Part shown: positions 41,795 through 49,763 of the stretch, piece after piece
How the letters are laid out: every line of letters starts with the position of its first letter
Position numbering within the stretch: the stretch's first letter is position 1
Source of the DNA: Polyangiaceae bacterium
Lineage (GTDB): Bacteria; Myxococcota_A; Polyangia; Polyangiales; Polyangiaceae
Direction: 5' to 3'
NCBI GenBank assembly: GCA_025936115.1
Contig: JAICTZ010000006.1
Coordinates: 124,001 to 188,000, forward strand
DNA: 64,000 nt
Translations under genes and position numbers: made by a program
Notes under the pieces: model-generated
What the model was told of the DNA's origin: nothing
Databases searched by the model: none
Seen by the model: the letters and a program-made list of their open reading frames with translations, nothing else

Positions 41795-41806
41795 ACGCGT
41801 ACGCGT
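41795..41806. promoter_or_regulatory. 12-bp palindrome upstream of the LacI-type gene
   Basis: ACGCGTACGCGT is a perfect palindrome 40 bp before the ATG at 41846. It is a candidate operator or promoter element in the same divergent region as the repeat at 41638. Its GC-rich content makes chance occurrence possible. Confidence 0.3.
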
Positions 41807-41845
41807 ATCGTCCAGGCTCGATGGACGCTACTTTGAGCGACTGAC

Positions 41846-43429
41846 ATGGCGCGTCAAAGGGCCGCACGTCCCTCCGTCAAACGACCCGGCCGACCGCGTG
41901 TCGCGGTACTCGCTCCGTACCTCAGCGACGAATACGAATGGACGATCTGGCGCAGCGTACGCCAAGCCATCGAGGCGCACGGCGGCAGCGCCGTCTGCAT
42001 CGCAGGCGCCGCACGCGGAGATCCGGTACCCGAGCGTAGCGCGCGCGGGGCGCTGTACGAGCTCGTGGCGCCGGGCGCCTTCGACGGCATCGTGTGCGTC
42101 TCGAGCGTCGTCGGCCACTTCGTGGGCGTGAACGCCACGGAAACGTGGCTCAGCACGCGCGGGATCCCGGCTGTCGCCGTCGGCCATGGCGAACGGCTAC
42201 CACACGTCCTCGTCGATGCCGCGACCGGCATGAACCAGCTCCTCCACCACCTGATTGCGCACCACGGCCATCGCCGGATTGCGTTCATCAGCGGCCCGCC
42301 CACGAGCCCCGAAGCGGATCCGCGCTCGGCCGCGTACGAGCGCACGCTCCAAAGATACGAGCTCACGGTCGATCGCCGTCTCATGCTCGAGGGCGACTTC
42401 ACGCAAGCGAGCGGCGTGCGCGCCGTGGTCGAGCTCTTCGACCGGCGCCAGCTCCGCGCAGGCGACGTCGACGCGATCGTAGCCGCCAACGACGACATGG
42501 CGCTCGGCGCCATCGACGAGCTTTCGCGCCGCCGCATCGCCGTGCCGGACCAGCTCGCCGTCGTCGGCTTCGACGACATCACGCACGCTCGTGGCTTCCA
42601 TCCCTCGCTCACGACAGTCAGGCAGCCGATCGAACGCCTCGGGCGCGAGGCCGCCGAGCAGCTGCTCGCGATTCTCGGCGGTCACGAGATCGAAATAAGG
42701 CGCGTACTCGAGACCGAGCTCGTGCTCCGACGTTCGTGCGGCTGCGTGCCGACCGACGTCCCCGCGCCGCTCGAAAACCCGAGTGAGCTCGAAGACGTGA
42801 CGATACCGGGGCGCGCGCAGCTCGGCGCGAAGCTCGAGGCCGCTCTCGCTGGTGAGCTCTACGGCCAACCCGGAGCGTTCGCGCGAGCACTGGAACCGTA
42901 CCTACGCCACGCTGCCGCGGGCGACGCGCGGCGTCTCGAACGCGGCCGCCGCTTCGCCGAAGATCTCGCCGCGCGCGTACACTTCGCGCGCGAAGACTTG
43001 GTGCACGAACGGCTCAACCGTCTCGGTCACGCTTTGCATGCGCGCATCTTCGGCCCGCAAGCGCTGCTCTCGACGGCGCTCGCCGAGCTCCTGCCCGATC
43101 TCGGCCTCGACGAATGCGCCGTCTCGGAGTTCGTCGCGTCGGAGCCGCAGGCGCCGGGCGATCGCACCCTCAAGCTCGCGTTCGGCTTCGACGGCACGAC
43201 CTTGCAGCCGCAAATGGCGACGTTCGACGCGCGCGAGCTCGCGCCGCTCCGCTTCGAGCACTTGAACGCGCGCTCGGCTGTCGTGTTACCGCTGAGGAGC
43301 GGTGCCGAGCTCGTCGGCGTCGCCGTGATGCCCGCGACCGACCGCGACGGCACGTTTTACGAGACGCTCGCCGAGCTCTTCGGGTGCGTGCTCAAAGTGC
43401 TCGACCTGCGCCGCAGAGCGCCGCGCTGA
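41846..43429 (+). CDS. LacI-type sensor protein without helix-turn-helix, GAF-like C-terminus
   Basis: 527 residues. Residues 18-310 match the sugar-binding (type I periplasmic) fold of LacI regulators: RVAVLAPYLSDEYEWTIWRS, HHGHRRIAFISGPPTSPEAD, VDAIVAANDDMALGAIDELS and VVGFDDITHARGFHPSLTTV. The usual N-terminal HTH is missing: only 17 residues precede the fold, and they are basic with KRPGRPRV, similar to an AT-hook core. The C-terminal 210 residues are a helical part and a GAF-like region (SAVVLPLRSGAELVGVAVMP). It is divergent from the GH5 gene. It may sense a sugar and act by protein contact or minor-groove binding. Confidence 0.75.
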   Translation: MARQRAARPSVKRPGRPRVAVLAPYLSDEYEWTIWRSVRQAIEAHGGSAVCIAGAARGDPVPERSARGALYELVAPGAFDGIVCVSSVVGHFVGVNATETWLSTRGIPAVAVGHGERLPHVLVDAATGMNQLLHHLIAHHGHRRIAFISGPPTSPEADPRSAAYERTLQRYELTVDRRLMLEGDFTQASGVRAVVELFDRRQLRAGDVDAIVAANDDMALGAIDELSRRRIAVPDQLAVVGFDDITHARGFHPSLTTVRQPIERLGREAAEQLLAILGGHEIEIRRVLETELVLRRSCGCVPTDVPAPLENPSELEDVTIPGRAQLGAKLEAALAGELYGQPGAFARALEPYLRHAAAGDARRLERGRRFAEDLAARVHFAREDLVHERLNRLGHALHARIFGPQALLSTALAELLPDLGLDECAVSEFVASEPQAPGDRTLKLAFGFDGTTLQPQMATFDARELAPLRFEHLNARSAVVLPLRSGAELVGVAVMPATDRDGTFYETLAELFGCVLKVLDLRRRAPR

Positions 43430-43507
43430 GCCCCCTCGGCGTCCTAGACGGAGCGCGGCCGTGGGCGCCCTGGCGGCGGTTCGACACCCAGCGCGTGCGA
43501 GCCGCGG

Positions 43508-44608
43508 TCAGAGCCCGTGCCGTAGCCGCCAAAAGACGATCGCAGCGGCGGCGAGCACGACGGCGAGCCAGAAGGAAAAGCGCGGCGCCAGAGGAGCTCG
43601 ACTGGCCTCGACGGGCGCGACGCTGCGCTCGGAACGAACGAGCGGGGAAGTCGTCGTCGGTGCGGGCGCCTCTTCGTCGCCCGTGTCGGCGGACATCTCG
43701 GCGGCAGGCACCGTGAGCGCATTCAGGAGCGCATCGTTCGTCATCGACGGGAACGCGAGCTGCGCGGCCTCACCGGACGGGGACGCGGACGGCGACTCTT
43801 CTGCGGGCGCCTCCGGTAAGCCGAGCGACAGCACGCCGCTCGTCGCTTCGCTATGAGCGAAGACGGCCGAGCGCTCGATCTCGGGCGACGAAATCGGCTG
43901 CGACTCGGCAGTCGCCGCGCGCGCCATTTCGGACCCGAAGTCCGGCGATGACGCGCTCGGCGCGAACGGTTCGTCGAGTGCGGTCGCCGCCGCGTAGTTG
44001 CCGGCGCGCGCCGCGGCCGGCACGCTCGACGGGAACGAGGCCTTGACGGGGACGCTCTCGAAAGCAGGCAGGCGCGACGCCGCGGGCACGGCGTGACCGG
44101 ACGCCAGGCCGTCGCTCGAGACTGACGCGGGCGGCGGTTTGGTCGGCAGCTCCGAGGTGGGGTTCGGCTTCGACGGCGGTCTCATGCGCTTGGCGCGCGC
44201 GAGCAGCTCCGGCGGCGGGCGGAACACGGCCGTGCGATCGTCGGAGACTCCACCCATCGACGAATCGTAGTCGTCGTCCATGTCGCTCGCGAACGCCTGC
44301 GCCAGCTCGGCGTGCGGCTGCGCCGCGGGCGTACGCGCCGGCTCGGCGGCTGGCGCGGATTTCGGCGGTTCGGGCGCCGCGCGCTCTCGCGCTTCACGCT
44401 GCTCGCTCGCGCGCTGCTCGCGCATGCGATTGATGAGATCCTTCGGGATGCGATGAACGTGAGTCGCGTTCTCGTCGAGCTCGAGCTCGAGCTTATCCAT
44501 CGGCTTGGGTGCCGCCGGTTTCGTCTGCAAAGGTGGTTGTTCGCGTTTCATCGAAGCTACCCAGCGCTCGAACCCATCACGACGTCCTTCCGAACCGTCG
44601 GAGCTCAT
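43508..44608 (-). CDS. Tail-anchored Pro/Ala-rich protein of unknown function
   Basis: 366 residues from the ATG at 44608, which has GAGGAG seven bases upstream. The first 100 residues are charged with a helix (IPKDLINRMREQRASEQREA). The middle is disordered, rich in Pro, Ala and Ser. The last 20 residues are one membrane segment (FSFWLAVVLAAAAIVFW) followed by RLRHGL, so it is a C-terminally anchored protein with its bulk in the cytoplasm. No catalytic motif seen. It may be a scaffold or envelope-associated regulator. Confidence 0.72.
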   Translation of the reverse strand: MSSDGSEGRRDGFERWVASMKREQPPLQTKPAAPKPMDKLELELDENATHVHRIPKDLINRMREQRASEQREARERAAPEPPKSAPAAEPARTPAAQPHAELAQAFASDMDDDYDSSMGGVSDDRTAVFRPPPELLARAKRMRPPSKPNPTSELPTKPPPASVSSDGLASGHAVPAASRLPAFESVPVKASFPSSVPAAARAGNYAAATALDEPFAPSASSPDFGSEMARAATAESQPISSPEIERSAVFAHSEATSGVLSLGLPEAPAEESPSASPSGEAAQLAFPSMTNDALLNALTVPAAEMSADTGDEEAPAPTTTSPLVRSERSVAPVEASRAPLAPRFSFWLAVVLAAAAIVFWRLRHGL

Positions 44609-44818
44609 CGTCAAACTCCTCGTTGTCCTACAAAGGACACTCGCATTCATCCTATCTCATCGCACGAAAAAAGCCGGTTGCCCGAGCGGCCCCGAGCTTC
44701 GAAACGTGGGAGTTCGACCGTGCGAGTGCGACGCTGTGGTGCGGAGTGGCAGCCGCAAAATTGCGCTGGTTTCGCGGGCGGCGACGCGTAGGGCTACGGG
44801 CGTTCAGGCCGAGGCACG

Positions 44819-45679
44819 TCAGCGCCTCAGGCGGTCGAGCACGTGACGCGTCGCGAGCGAGCGATTGAGCGTATAAAAATGGATACCCGGCGCGCCGCGG
44901 GCGATGAGATCGCGGCACTGCGCCGTCGCGTGCTCGACGCCGATCGCGCGCACGGCGTCGTTGTCGTTGCCGCACGCCTCACAAGCGGCGAGCAGCGATG
45001 CCGGAATGGTGGCGCCGCAGAGCGCCGTGAAGCGCTTGATCTGCGAGAGGTTCGTGATCGGCATGATGCCGGCGATGATCGGCACGTCGATGCCTGCGCG
45101 GCGCGCGCGCTCGACGAACGCGAAGTAATCCGCGTTGTCGAAGAAGAGCTGCGTGATCAGAAAATCCGCGCCCGCTTCGACCTTGGCCTTGAGGTAGCGG
45201 AGGTCGCTGTCGGCGTCGGCGGCCTCGAGGTGCTTTTCGGGATAGCAGGCCGCCGCGATGCAGAAATCGTAGCGGGAGCGAACGAGCGCCACGAGCTCGG
45301 AGGCGTGGGCGAGCCCGCCTTCCGTCTTCACGAACGTCGTCGTGCCGCGCGGCGGATCACCGCGCAGCGCGATCACATTTTCGATGCCGCCCGCGCGGAG
45401 CTCGTCGAGCACGCCGCCGAGCTCGGCGCGCGTCGCGCCCACGCAGGTGAGGTGCGCCATCGCTTCGATACCGACTTCGTGCTTGATGCGCCGCACGAGC
45501 TCCACCGTGAGCCGGCGCGAGCTGCCGCCGGCGCCGTACGTCACCGACACGTAGCCGGGCTCGTAGGGTCTGAGCTCGGCGATGGTCTCGAACAGGCGAT
45601 CGACGCCCTCGGCGTCTTTGGGCGGAAAGAATTCGAAAGAGAAGACGGGCGCGCGGCCCAAACGATCGACGATCTTCAT
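44819..45679 (-). CDS. metF: Methylenetetrahydrofolate reductase
   Basis: 286 residues. Family signatures: SFEFFPPKDAEGVDRLFETI, VSVTYGAGGSSRRLT, HLTCVGATRAEL, IENVIALRGDPPRG and FLITQLFFDNADYFAFVERA, with IPIIAGIMPI-type text near residue 205. It reduces 5,10-methylene-THF to 5-methyl-THF for methionine synthesis, using FAD. The start at 45679 gives the normal N-terminus. It diverges from mpl with 55 bp between. Confidence 0.96.
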   Translation of the reverse strand: MKIVDRLGRAPVFSFEFFPPKDAEGVDRLFETIAELRPYEPGYVSVTYGAGGSSRRLTVELVRRIKHEVGIEAMAHLTCVGATRAELGGVLDELRAGGIENVIALRGDPPRGTTTFVKTEGGLAHASELVALVRSRYDFCIAAACYPEKHLEAADADSDLRYLKAKVEAGADFLITQLFFDNADYFAFVERARRAGIDVPIIAGIMPITNLSQIKRFTALCGATIPASLLAACEACGNDNDAVRAIGVEHATAQCRDLIARGAPGIHFYTLNRSLATRHVLDRLRR

Positions 45680-45734
45680 CGAGGCGGCGAAAACTAGCAG
45701 TAGCCTGGGGCTTCGGCTACCGCATGATACCCTC

Positions 45735-47201
45735 ATGCGCCCGATGCACATTCACGTCATTGCCGTCGCCGGCACGGGCATGGGAGCGCTCGCAGGCTTG
45801 CTCGTCGAGCTCGGTCATCACGTCTCGGGTAGCGATACGGCGTTCGAGCCACCCATCGGACCCGAGCTCGAAGCATGGGGCGTACGCTGCATGCGCGGCT
45901 TCGACCCGGCGCACCTGGAGCCGCCGCCCGATCTCGTGGTGGTCGGTAACGTGTGCCGTCCCGACAATCCCGAAGCGCGCGCGGCGATCGAACGCGGACT
46001 CGAGGTGACGCATATCGCCGGCGCCCTCGCGCGCTTTGCCCTCACGGGCACTTCACCGCTCGTCGTCGCGGGCACTCATGGCAAGACCACGACTTCGTCG
46101 CTCGCCGCTTGGCTCCTCGATCAAACCGGCTTCGCGCCGGGATTTCTGATCGGCGGGCTGCCGAAGGGCTTCGCGCGCGGCTTCCGCGCCGCCAAGGCGC
46201 CGCGCCGCCTGGGTCACGCCGAACGTCCGGGTCGCCGCACGCCGTTCGTGCTCGAAGGCGACGAATACGACACTGCCTTCTTCGAGAAGACGCCGAAGTT
46301 TCTGCACTATGCGCCCGAGGTCGCCGTGCTCACGTCCATCGAGCACGACCACGTCGACATCTACCCGACGTTCGCGAGCTACCTCGACGCCTTCGAGCGC
46401 TTCGTCGCGCTCGTCCCCGAGCACGGTCTCATCGTCGCGAACGCCGCCGACGAGCACGTGGTCCGCAGCGTCGAAAAGTGCGCTCGCGCAGAAGTCGCTT
46501 GGTTTGCGCTCGCCGACGAGCCGACGCACGGCATGCCACCACACTGGCTCGCCGCGCCCGCGGGCGCGGACGCGCGCGGCCAAGCCTTCGATTTGTATGC
46601 GGGCGGCGTCGCGTGCGGGCGACTCGCGCTGCCGCTGCCGGGGCGGCACAATTTGAAAAACGCCGTCGCGGCGCTCGGCGCCGTCGCGCAGGGTTACGGC
46701 GCGGGGCTCGCGGATTTGGGGCCGGCGCTCGCGTCGTTTCAGGGCGTGAAGCGGCGGCAGGACCTGCTCGGCACGCCGCGCGGCGTCTTCGTGTACGACG
46801 ACTTCGCGCATCACCCGACGGCAGTGCGAGAGACGCTCGCGGCGCTCAGGGCGCGGCACCCGGACGGGCGCTTGTTCGCCGTGTTCGAGGCGCGCAGCGC
46901 GACCGCGTGCCGCCGCATGCACCAGGACGAATACGCCGTGTCCTTCGACGCGGCCGACGACGTGCTGTTCCCGCCGCTCGGGCGCACGAATCTCGCGCCC
47001 GCGGAGGCGCTCGACCTCGACGTGCTCGTCAGCGCACTCCGCGAGCGCGGGCGGCGTGCCGCGCGCTTCGAGGACGTGGACGCGATCGTGAGCGAGCTCG
47101 CGAGGACGGCGCGCGGGGGGGACGTCGTGGCGTTACTGTCGAACGGGGCTTTTGGGGGAATTCACGGGAAGGTGTTGAGTAAGCTCGGGGAGAACGGGTG
47201 A
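45735..47201 (+). CDS. mpl: UDP-MurNAc:L-Ala-gamma-D-Glu-meso-DAP ligase
   Basis: 488 residues. The Mur ligase layout is complete: N-terminal HVIAVAGTGMGALAGLLVEL and GSDTAFEPPIGPELEAWGV, the ATP loop VVAGTHGKTTTSSLAAWLL, FVLEGDEYDTAFFEKTPKFL with the Mpl-specific DEYD, SIEHDHVDIYPTFASYLDAF, LPLPGRHNLKNAVAALGAV and YDDFAHHPTAVRETLAALRA. It reattaches recycled tripeptide to UDP-MurNAc in peptidoglycan recycling. The ATG at 45735 gives the family N-terminus MRPMHIHVIAVAGTGMG. Confidence 0.96.
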   Translation: MRPMHIHVIAVAGTGMGALAGLLVELGHHVSGSDTAFEPPIGPELEAWGVRCMRGFDPAHLEPPPDLVVVGNVCRPDNPEARAAIERGLEVTHIAGALARFALTGTSPLVVAGTHGKTTTSSLAAWLLDQTGFAPGFLIGGLPKGFARGFRAAKAPRRLGHAERPGRRTPFVLEGDEYDTAFFEKTPKFLHYAPEVAVLTSIEHDHVDIYPTFASYLDAFERFVALVPEHGLIVANAADEHVVRSVEKCARAEVAWFALADEPTHGMPPHWLAAPAGADARGQAFDLYAGGVACGRLALPLPGRHNLKNAVAALGAVAQGYGAGLADLGPALASFQGVKRRQDLLGTPRGVFVYDDFAHHPTAVRETLAALRARHPDGRLFAVFEARSATACRRMHQDEYAVSFDAADDVLFPPLGRTNLAPAEALDLDVLVSALRERGRRAARFEDVDAIVSELARTARGGDVVALLSNGAFGGIHGKVLSKLGENG

Positions 47202-47234
47202 AGAGGGCTGCGGCTGCAGAGCAAAGAGGGGTGT

Positions 47235-47330
47235 GAGGCAGGGGCAGAGGCAGAGGCAGGGGTAGGGGCAGAGGCAGGGGCAGAGGCAGGGGCAGAGGCA
47301 GGGGCAGAGGCAGGGGCAGGGGCAGAGGTT
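47235..47330. repeat. Imperfect GGGGCA/GAGGCA hexamer-dodecamer tandem repeat
   Basis: About 95 bp made of six-base units GGGGCA and GAGGCA, mostly alternating, so that the higher-order unit is 12 bp. It is purine-rich on the plus strand. It sits in the 391-bp gap after mpl. An open frame on the minus strand reading Pro-Leu repeats is a by-product. Confidence 0.92.
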
Positions 47331-47448
47331 GGGGGTCGGGGGAGGGCGCGAGGGGCGGTGCTCGCGCACTGCGGCAGAGGGACACGGCGGACGGTGACGG
47401 GGAGAGGGAGAGTGGCGGGAGGGGGCTTGTCTCGGGAGTTTTGAGCTT

Positions 47449-47541
47449 GCCGGCGTACTCGGCGGGGTCAAGGCCGGGGCCGCGCGCGAGCGCGCGGTCG
47501 GCGCTTTGCGCCGAGCCTTGACCCCGCCTGCGTGCGCCGGC
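47449..47541. repeat. Strong composite inverted-repeat element before the four-helix-bundle gene
   Basis: Outer arms GCCGGCG (47449-47455) and CGCCGGC (47535-47541); 14-bp perfect arms GGCGGGGTCAAGGC (47461-47474) and GCCTTGACCCCGCC (47515-47528); between them the palindrome CCGCGCGCGAGCGCGCGG (about 47480-47497) and a hairpin TCGGCGC/GCGCCGA around 47500-47514. The whole could fold into a cruciform or branched RNA. It has no T-run. The four-helix-bundle gene begins 52 bp later. Confidence 0.85.
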
Positions 47542-47592
47542 GGTGACCTTTTAGGTCCTCGAACAACGGAACAACGAGGACAGGAGGTATCC

Positions 47593-47925
47593 ATGTCGCT
47601 CAAGATTTACGCTGTCGTTCTCGAGCTCGTTCGTCGGGTGTCGCCCAGCATTGGGGTGCTGCGGGCGCGTAGCTCTGCGCTGGCTGATCAGATGGAGCGT
47701 GCTCTCATCAGCGTTCCGCTCAACGTGGCTGAGGGCGCTTACAGCCGGGGCAAGAATCGGCAGGCGCGCTTTCAATCGGCAGCCGCGTCGGCGCGGGAAA
47801 CGCTGGCTTGCTTGGAGACGGCCGAGGCCATGGGGTTCATCGGGCGGCTCGATCCGGAGCTCAGCGCCCTCTTTAATCGAGTCATCGGTACGCTCGTGCG
47901 GCTGATCGAGCCGCGGCGCTGCTAG
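47593..47925 (+). CDS. Four-helix-bundle protein (S23/Avd family)
   Basis: 110 residues. An AGGAGG ribosome site at 47582 fixes the ATG at 47593. The family pattern is clear: [40 protein letters not shown] with the conserved Ser-x-x-x-Asn-Ala/Val-x-Glu-Gly, then [20 protein letters not shown] and AEAMGFI. Relatives are found in 23S rRNA intervening sequences and as the Avd accessory factor of diversity-generating retroelements, and as many stand-alone genes of unknown role. No reverse transcriptase is near. Confidence 0.87.
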   Translation: MSLKIYAVVLELVRRVSPSIGVLRARSSALADQMERALISVPLNVAEGAYSRGKNRQARFQSAAASARETLACLETAEAMGFIGRLDPELSALFNRVIGTLVRLIEPRRC

Positions 47926-47948
47926 CTGCTCCCAAAGGCTGCGAGGTA

Positions 47949-48458
47949 ATGGTAAGCCGTGGCCCCATGACTTGCCCCTGCGGCCTAGGCGAATCGCTCG
48001 AGACTTGCTGCGGCCCCATCCTCAAGCACGAAAAGAAGCCGCCGACCGCCGAAGCGCTGATGCGCGCACGCTACACCGCGTACGCGACGGGCGACATCGA
48101 TTTCATCGTCGAATCGCACGATCCGGAGCGCAAGACGGAGGTCGACCGCAAGAATACCGAAGCCTGGTCGAAGCAGTCGGAGTGGCTCGGCCTCGAGATC
48201 ACCTCGACGGAAAAGGGGCAGCCGGAAGACGACACGGGCATCGTCGAGTTCGTCGCGCGCTACAAGGTGAAGTCCACCAAGATCGAACATCGTGAGCGCG
48301 CCCTGTTTCGCAAACACAACGACCGCTGGGTCTTCGTCGACGGGCTCGAGATCAAGGGCCCGCCCGTCAAGCGCACGGAGCCGCGCGTCGGGCGCAACGA
48401 TCCTTGTCCGTGCGGCAGCGGGAAGAAGTACAAAAAGTGCCATGGCGTGGCCGCGTGA
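47949..48458 (+). CDS. ychJ: YchJ-like protein with two SEC-C-type zinc motifs
   Basis: 169 residues (an ATG at 47967 is an alternative and matches relatives well). The N-terminal [15 protein letters not shown] and the C-terminal [18 protein letters not shown] are CxC...CC/CH zinc motifs of the SEC-C type. The middle, [20 protein letters not shown] then [11 protein letters not shown], is a NTF2-like fold. The family is widespread and its role is unproved. It is 24 bp upstream of a truncated globin gene. Confidence 0.88.
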   Translation: MVSRGPMTCPCGLGESLETCCGPILKHEKKPPTAEALMRARYTAYATGDIDFIVESHDPERKTEVDRKNTEAWSKQSEWLGLEITSTEKGQPEDDTGIVEFVARYKVKSTKIEHRERALFRKHNDRWVFVDGLEIKGPPVKRTEPRVGRNDPCPCGSGKKYKKCHGVAA

Positions 48459-48482
48459 GCCCCGAAATGAAACGCTGAGCGC

Positions 48483-48920
48483 ATGACGGAGCGCACGCTG
48501 TACGAAGAGCTCGGAGGCGAAGCGGTCCTCCGCCGCATCATCGATCGCTTCGTCGATCGCCTGTTCGACGACGTGATGATTGGGTATCTGTTTCGTGCAG
48601 CCGATCGCGCGCGCGTGAAGGAGAAGGAGTTCGAGCACGCCGCCGAACACCTCGGCGCGCCGATCCCGTACACGGGACGACCGGTCGCGGCCGCACACGC
48701 CCCGCATCGTATTCGCGGCGGCCAATTCATGCGCCGCGTGCAAATCCTCAAGGAGACGCTGACCGAATTCGGCGTGCCCGCCACGATCGCCGAGCACTGG
48801 GTCTCGCACACGCTCGGCCTGCGCGCGCTCGTGACCGCCGACGAAGACGGCGTGTGCGACCCGAGCCAGAGAGAGCGCGTGCCGGCAGGCGCAGCGCCAG
48901 AAAAAGGCACGCAAAAGTGA
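48483..48920 (+). CDS. Truncated hemoglobin
   Basis: 145 residues. LYEELGGEAVLRRIIDRFVD opens the fold; LGAPIPYTGRPVAAAHAPHR carries the proximal His, and FMRRVQILKETLTEFGVPAT the G and H helices. Such 2/2 globins bind O2 or NO. The C-terminal 20 residues are extra. The next gene begins at a GTG that overlaps the stop. The group within the truncated globins cannot be assigned by eye. Confidence 0.87.
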   Translation: MTERTLYEELGGEAVLRRIIDRFVDRLFDDVMIGYLFRAADRARVKEKEFEHAAEHLGAPIPYTGRPVAAAHAPHRIRGGQFMRRVQILKETLTEFGVPATIAEHWVSHTLGLRALVTADEDGVCDPSQRERVPAGAAPEKGTQK

Positions 48921-49750
48921 GCGTGGCCGCGCGCTCCGTGCTCGGGCTGCTCGGCCTCGGCGCGGCCTTCGGCGCGGGTTGTTCGACGGCGGGCTCGACT
49001 TGGATGGCCGAGCCGCTCACGGCGAAGAACACGTCGCTCGTCGGACGAAACTACACGCCGGAGCCGGAGGCCCCGCCCGTGCGGCACGGCGTGCGTTCCC
49101 GAACGCTCGGCAGCGGGGCGCCGAGCGAAGACGCCGCAGGCGCGCCGGCGAACACACCCGTCGCGGGCGGCCGCTCGCTCGGCACTTTTCGTAACACCTA
49201 CTACGACTTTCCGAGCGAAGCCGACTACGAGGGACCGACCGTCACGCTGCCGAACAGGAGCTGCGGTAAAATCGCGGAGGTACCGCAGGCCTTCTTCGAA
49301 GCCATTTGCGTGCAAGGCAGCGGCACGCTCCGGCGCGGCGCGACCGTGAGCTTCGCCAGGCGCGACTGCGAGTGCGCGCCCCTCTGCCCGCGCACGGGCC
49401 AAAAGATCTGCTTCGACGAGCTCGACGCGCGCGAATTCCCGTGGGGCCGCGGCGCCACCGGTAAACCCATCACGCCGCTCTTGACCGTCGCCGTCGACCC
49501 GGCCGTGATCCCGCTCGGTACGCCGATTTACGTGCCGGAGCTCGACGGCATGCCGCGCGACGCCACGGGCGGCTCGCCGCATGACGGCTGCTTCATCGCG
49601 CAAGATCGCGGACACGCCGTGAGCGGCCAGCACATCGACGTCTTCACGGGCCACCCGTCGATCACGGCGCTCTGGAACCGGCGCGTACCGAGCAATGCCG
49701 GCGTCACCGTCGTGCTCGACAGCCCGCGCTGCGCGCGCGTGACGCCGTGA
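48917..49750 (+). CDS. Lipoprotein with 3D domain (MltA-like)
   Basis: 277 residues from a GTG overlapping the globin stop. The lipobox-like segment is LGAAFGAGCSTA. A Pro/Gly-rich stretch is followed by a domain with cysteine pairs (CECAPLCPRTGQKICFDELD) and the 3D motif: TVAVDPAVIPLGTPIYVPEL, FIAQDRGHAVSGQHIDVFTG. The aspartates (D of VDP, QDRG and IDVF) are those that give the domain its name and form the active site in lytic transglycosylase A. It may cleave or bind peptidoglycan; the MltA substrate domain is not evident. Confidence 0.82.
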   Translation: MSVAARSVLGLLGLGAAFGAGCSTAGSTWMAEPLTAKNTSLVGRNYTPEPEAPPVRHGVRSRTLGSGAPSEDAAGAPANTPVAGGRSLGTFRNTYYDFPSEADYEGPTVTLPNRSCGKIAEVPQAFFEAICVQGSGTLRRGATVSFARRDCECAPLCPRTGQKICFDELDAREFPWGRGATGKPITPLLTVAVDPAVIPLGTPIYVPELDGMPRDATGGSPHDGCFIAQDRGHAVSGQHIDVFTGHPSITALWNRRVPSNAGVTVVLDSPRCARVTP

Positions 49751-49763
49751 CCATGTCGCTGCC

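Noticed and set aside
44670..44745. tRNA-like stretch with CCCGAGCGG and GAGTTCGACC
   Set aside because: The D-arm and T-loop-like words are present, but the acceptor and T stems do not pair and no anticodon arm can be placed.
47029..47385. Minus-strand frame reading Pro-Leu repeats
   Set aside because: It is produced by the hexamer tandem repeat and antisense to the end of mpl.
47449..47925. Diversity-generating retroelement suggested by the Avd-like protein
   Set aside because: No reverse transcriptase, template repeat or variable repeat is present in the window.
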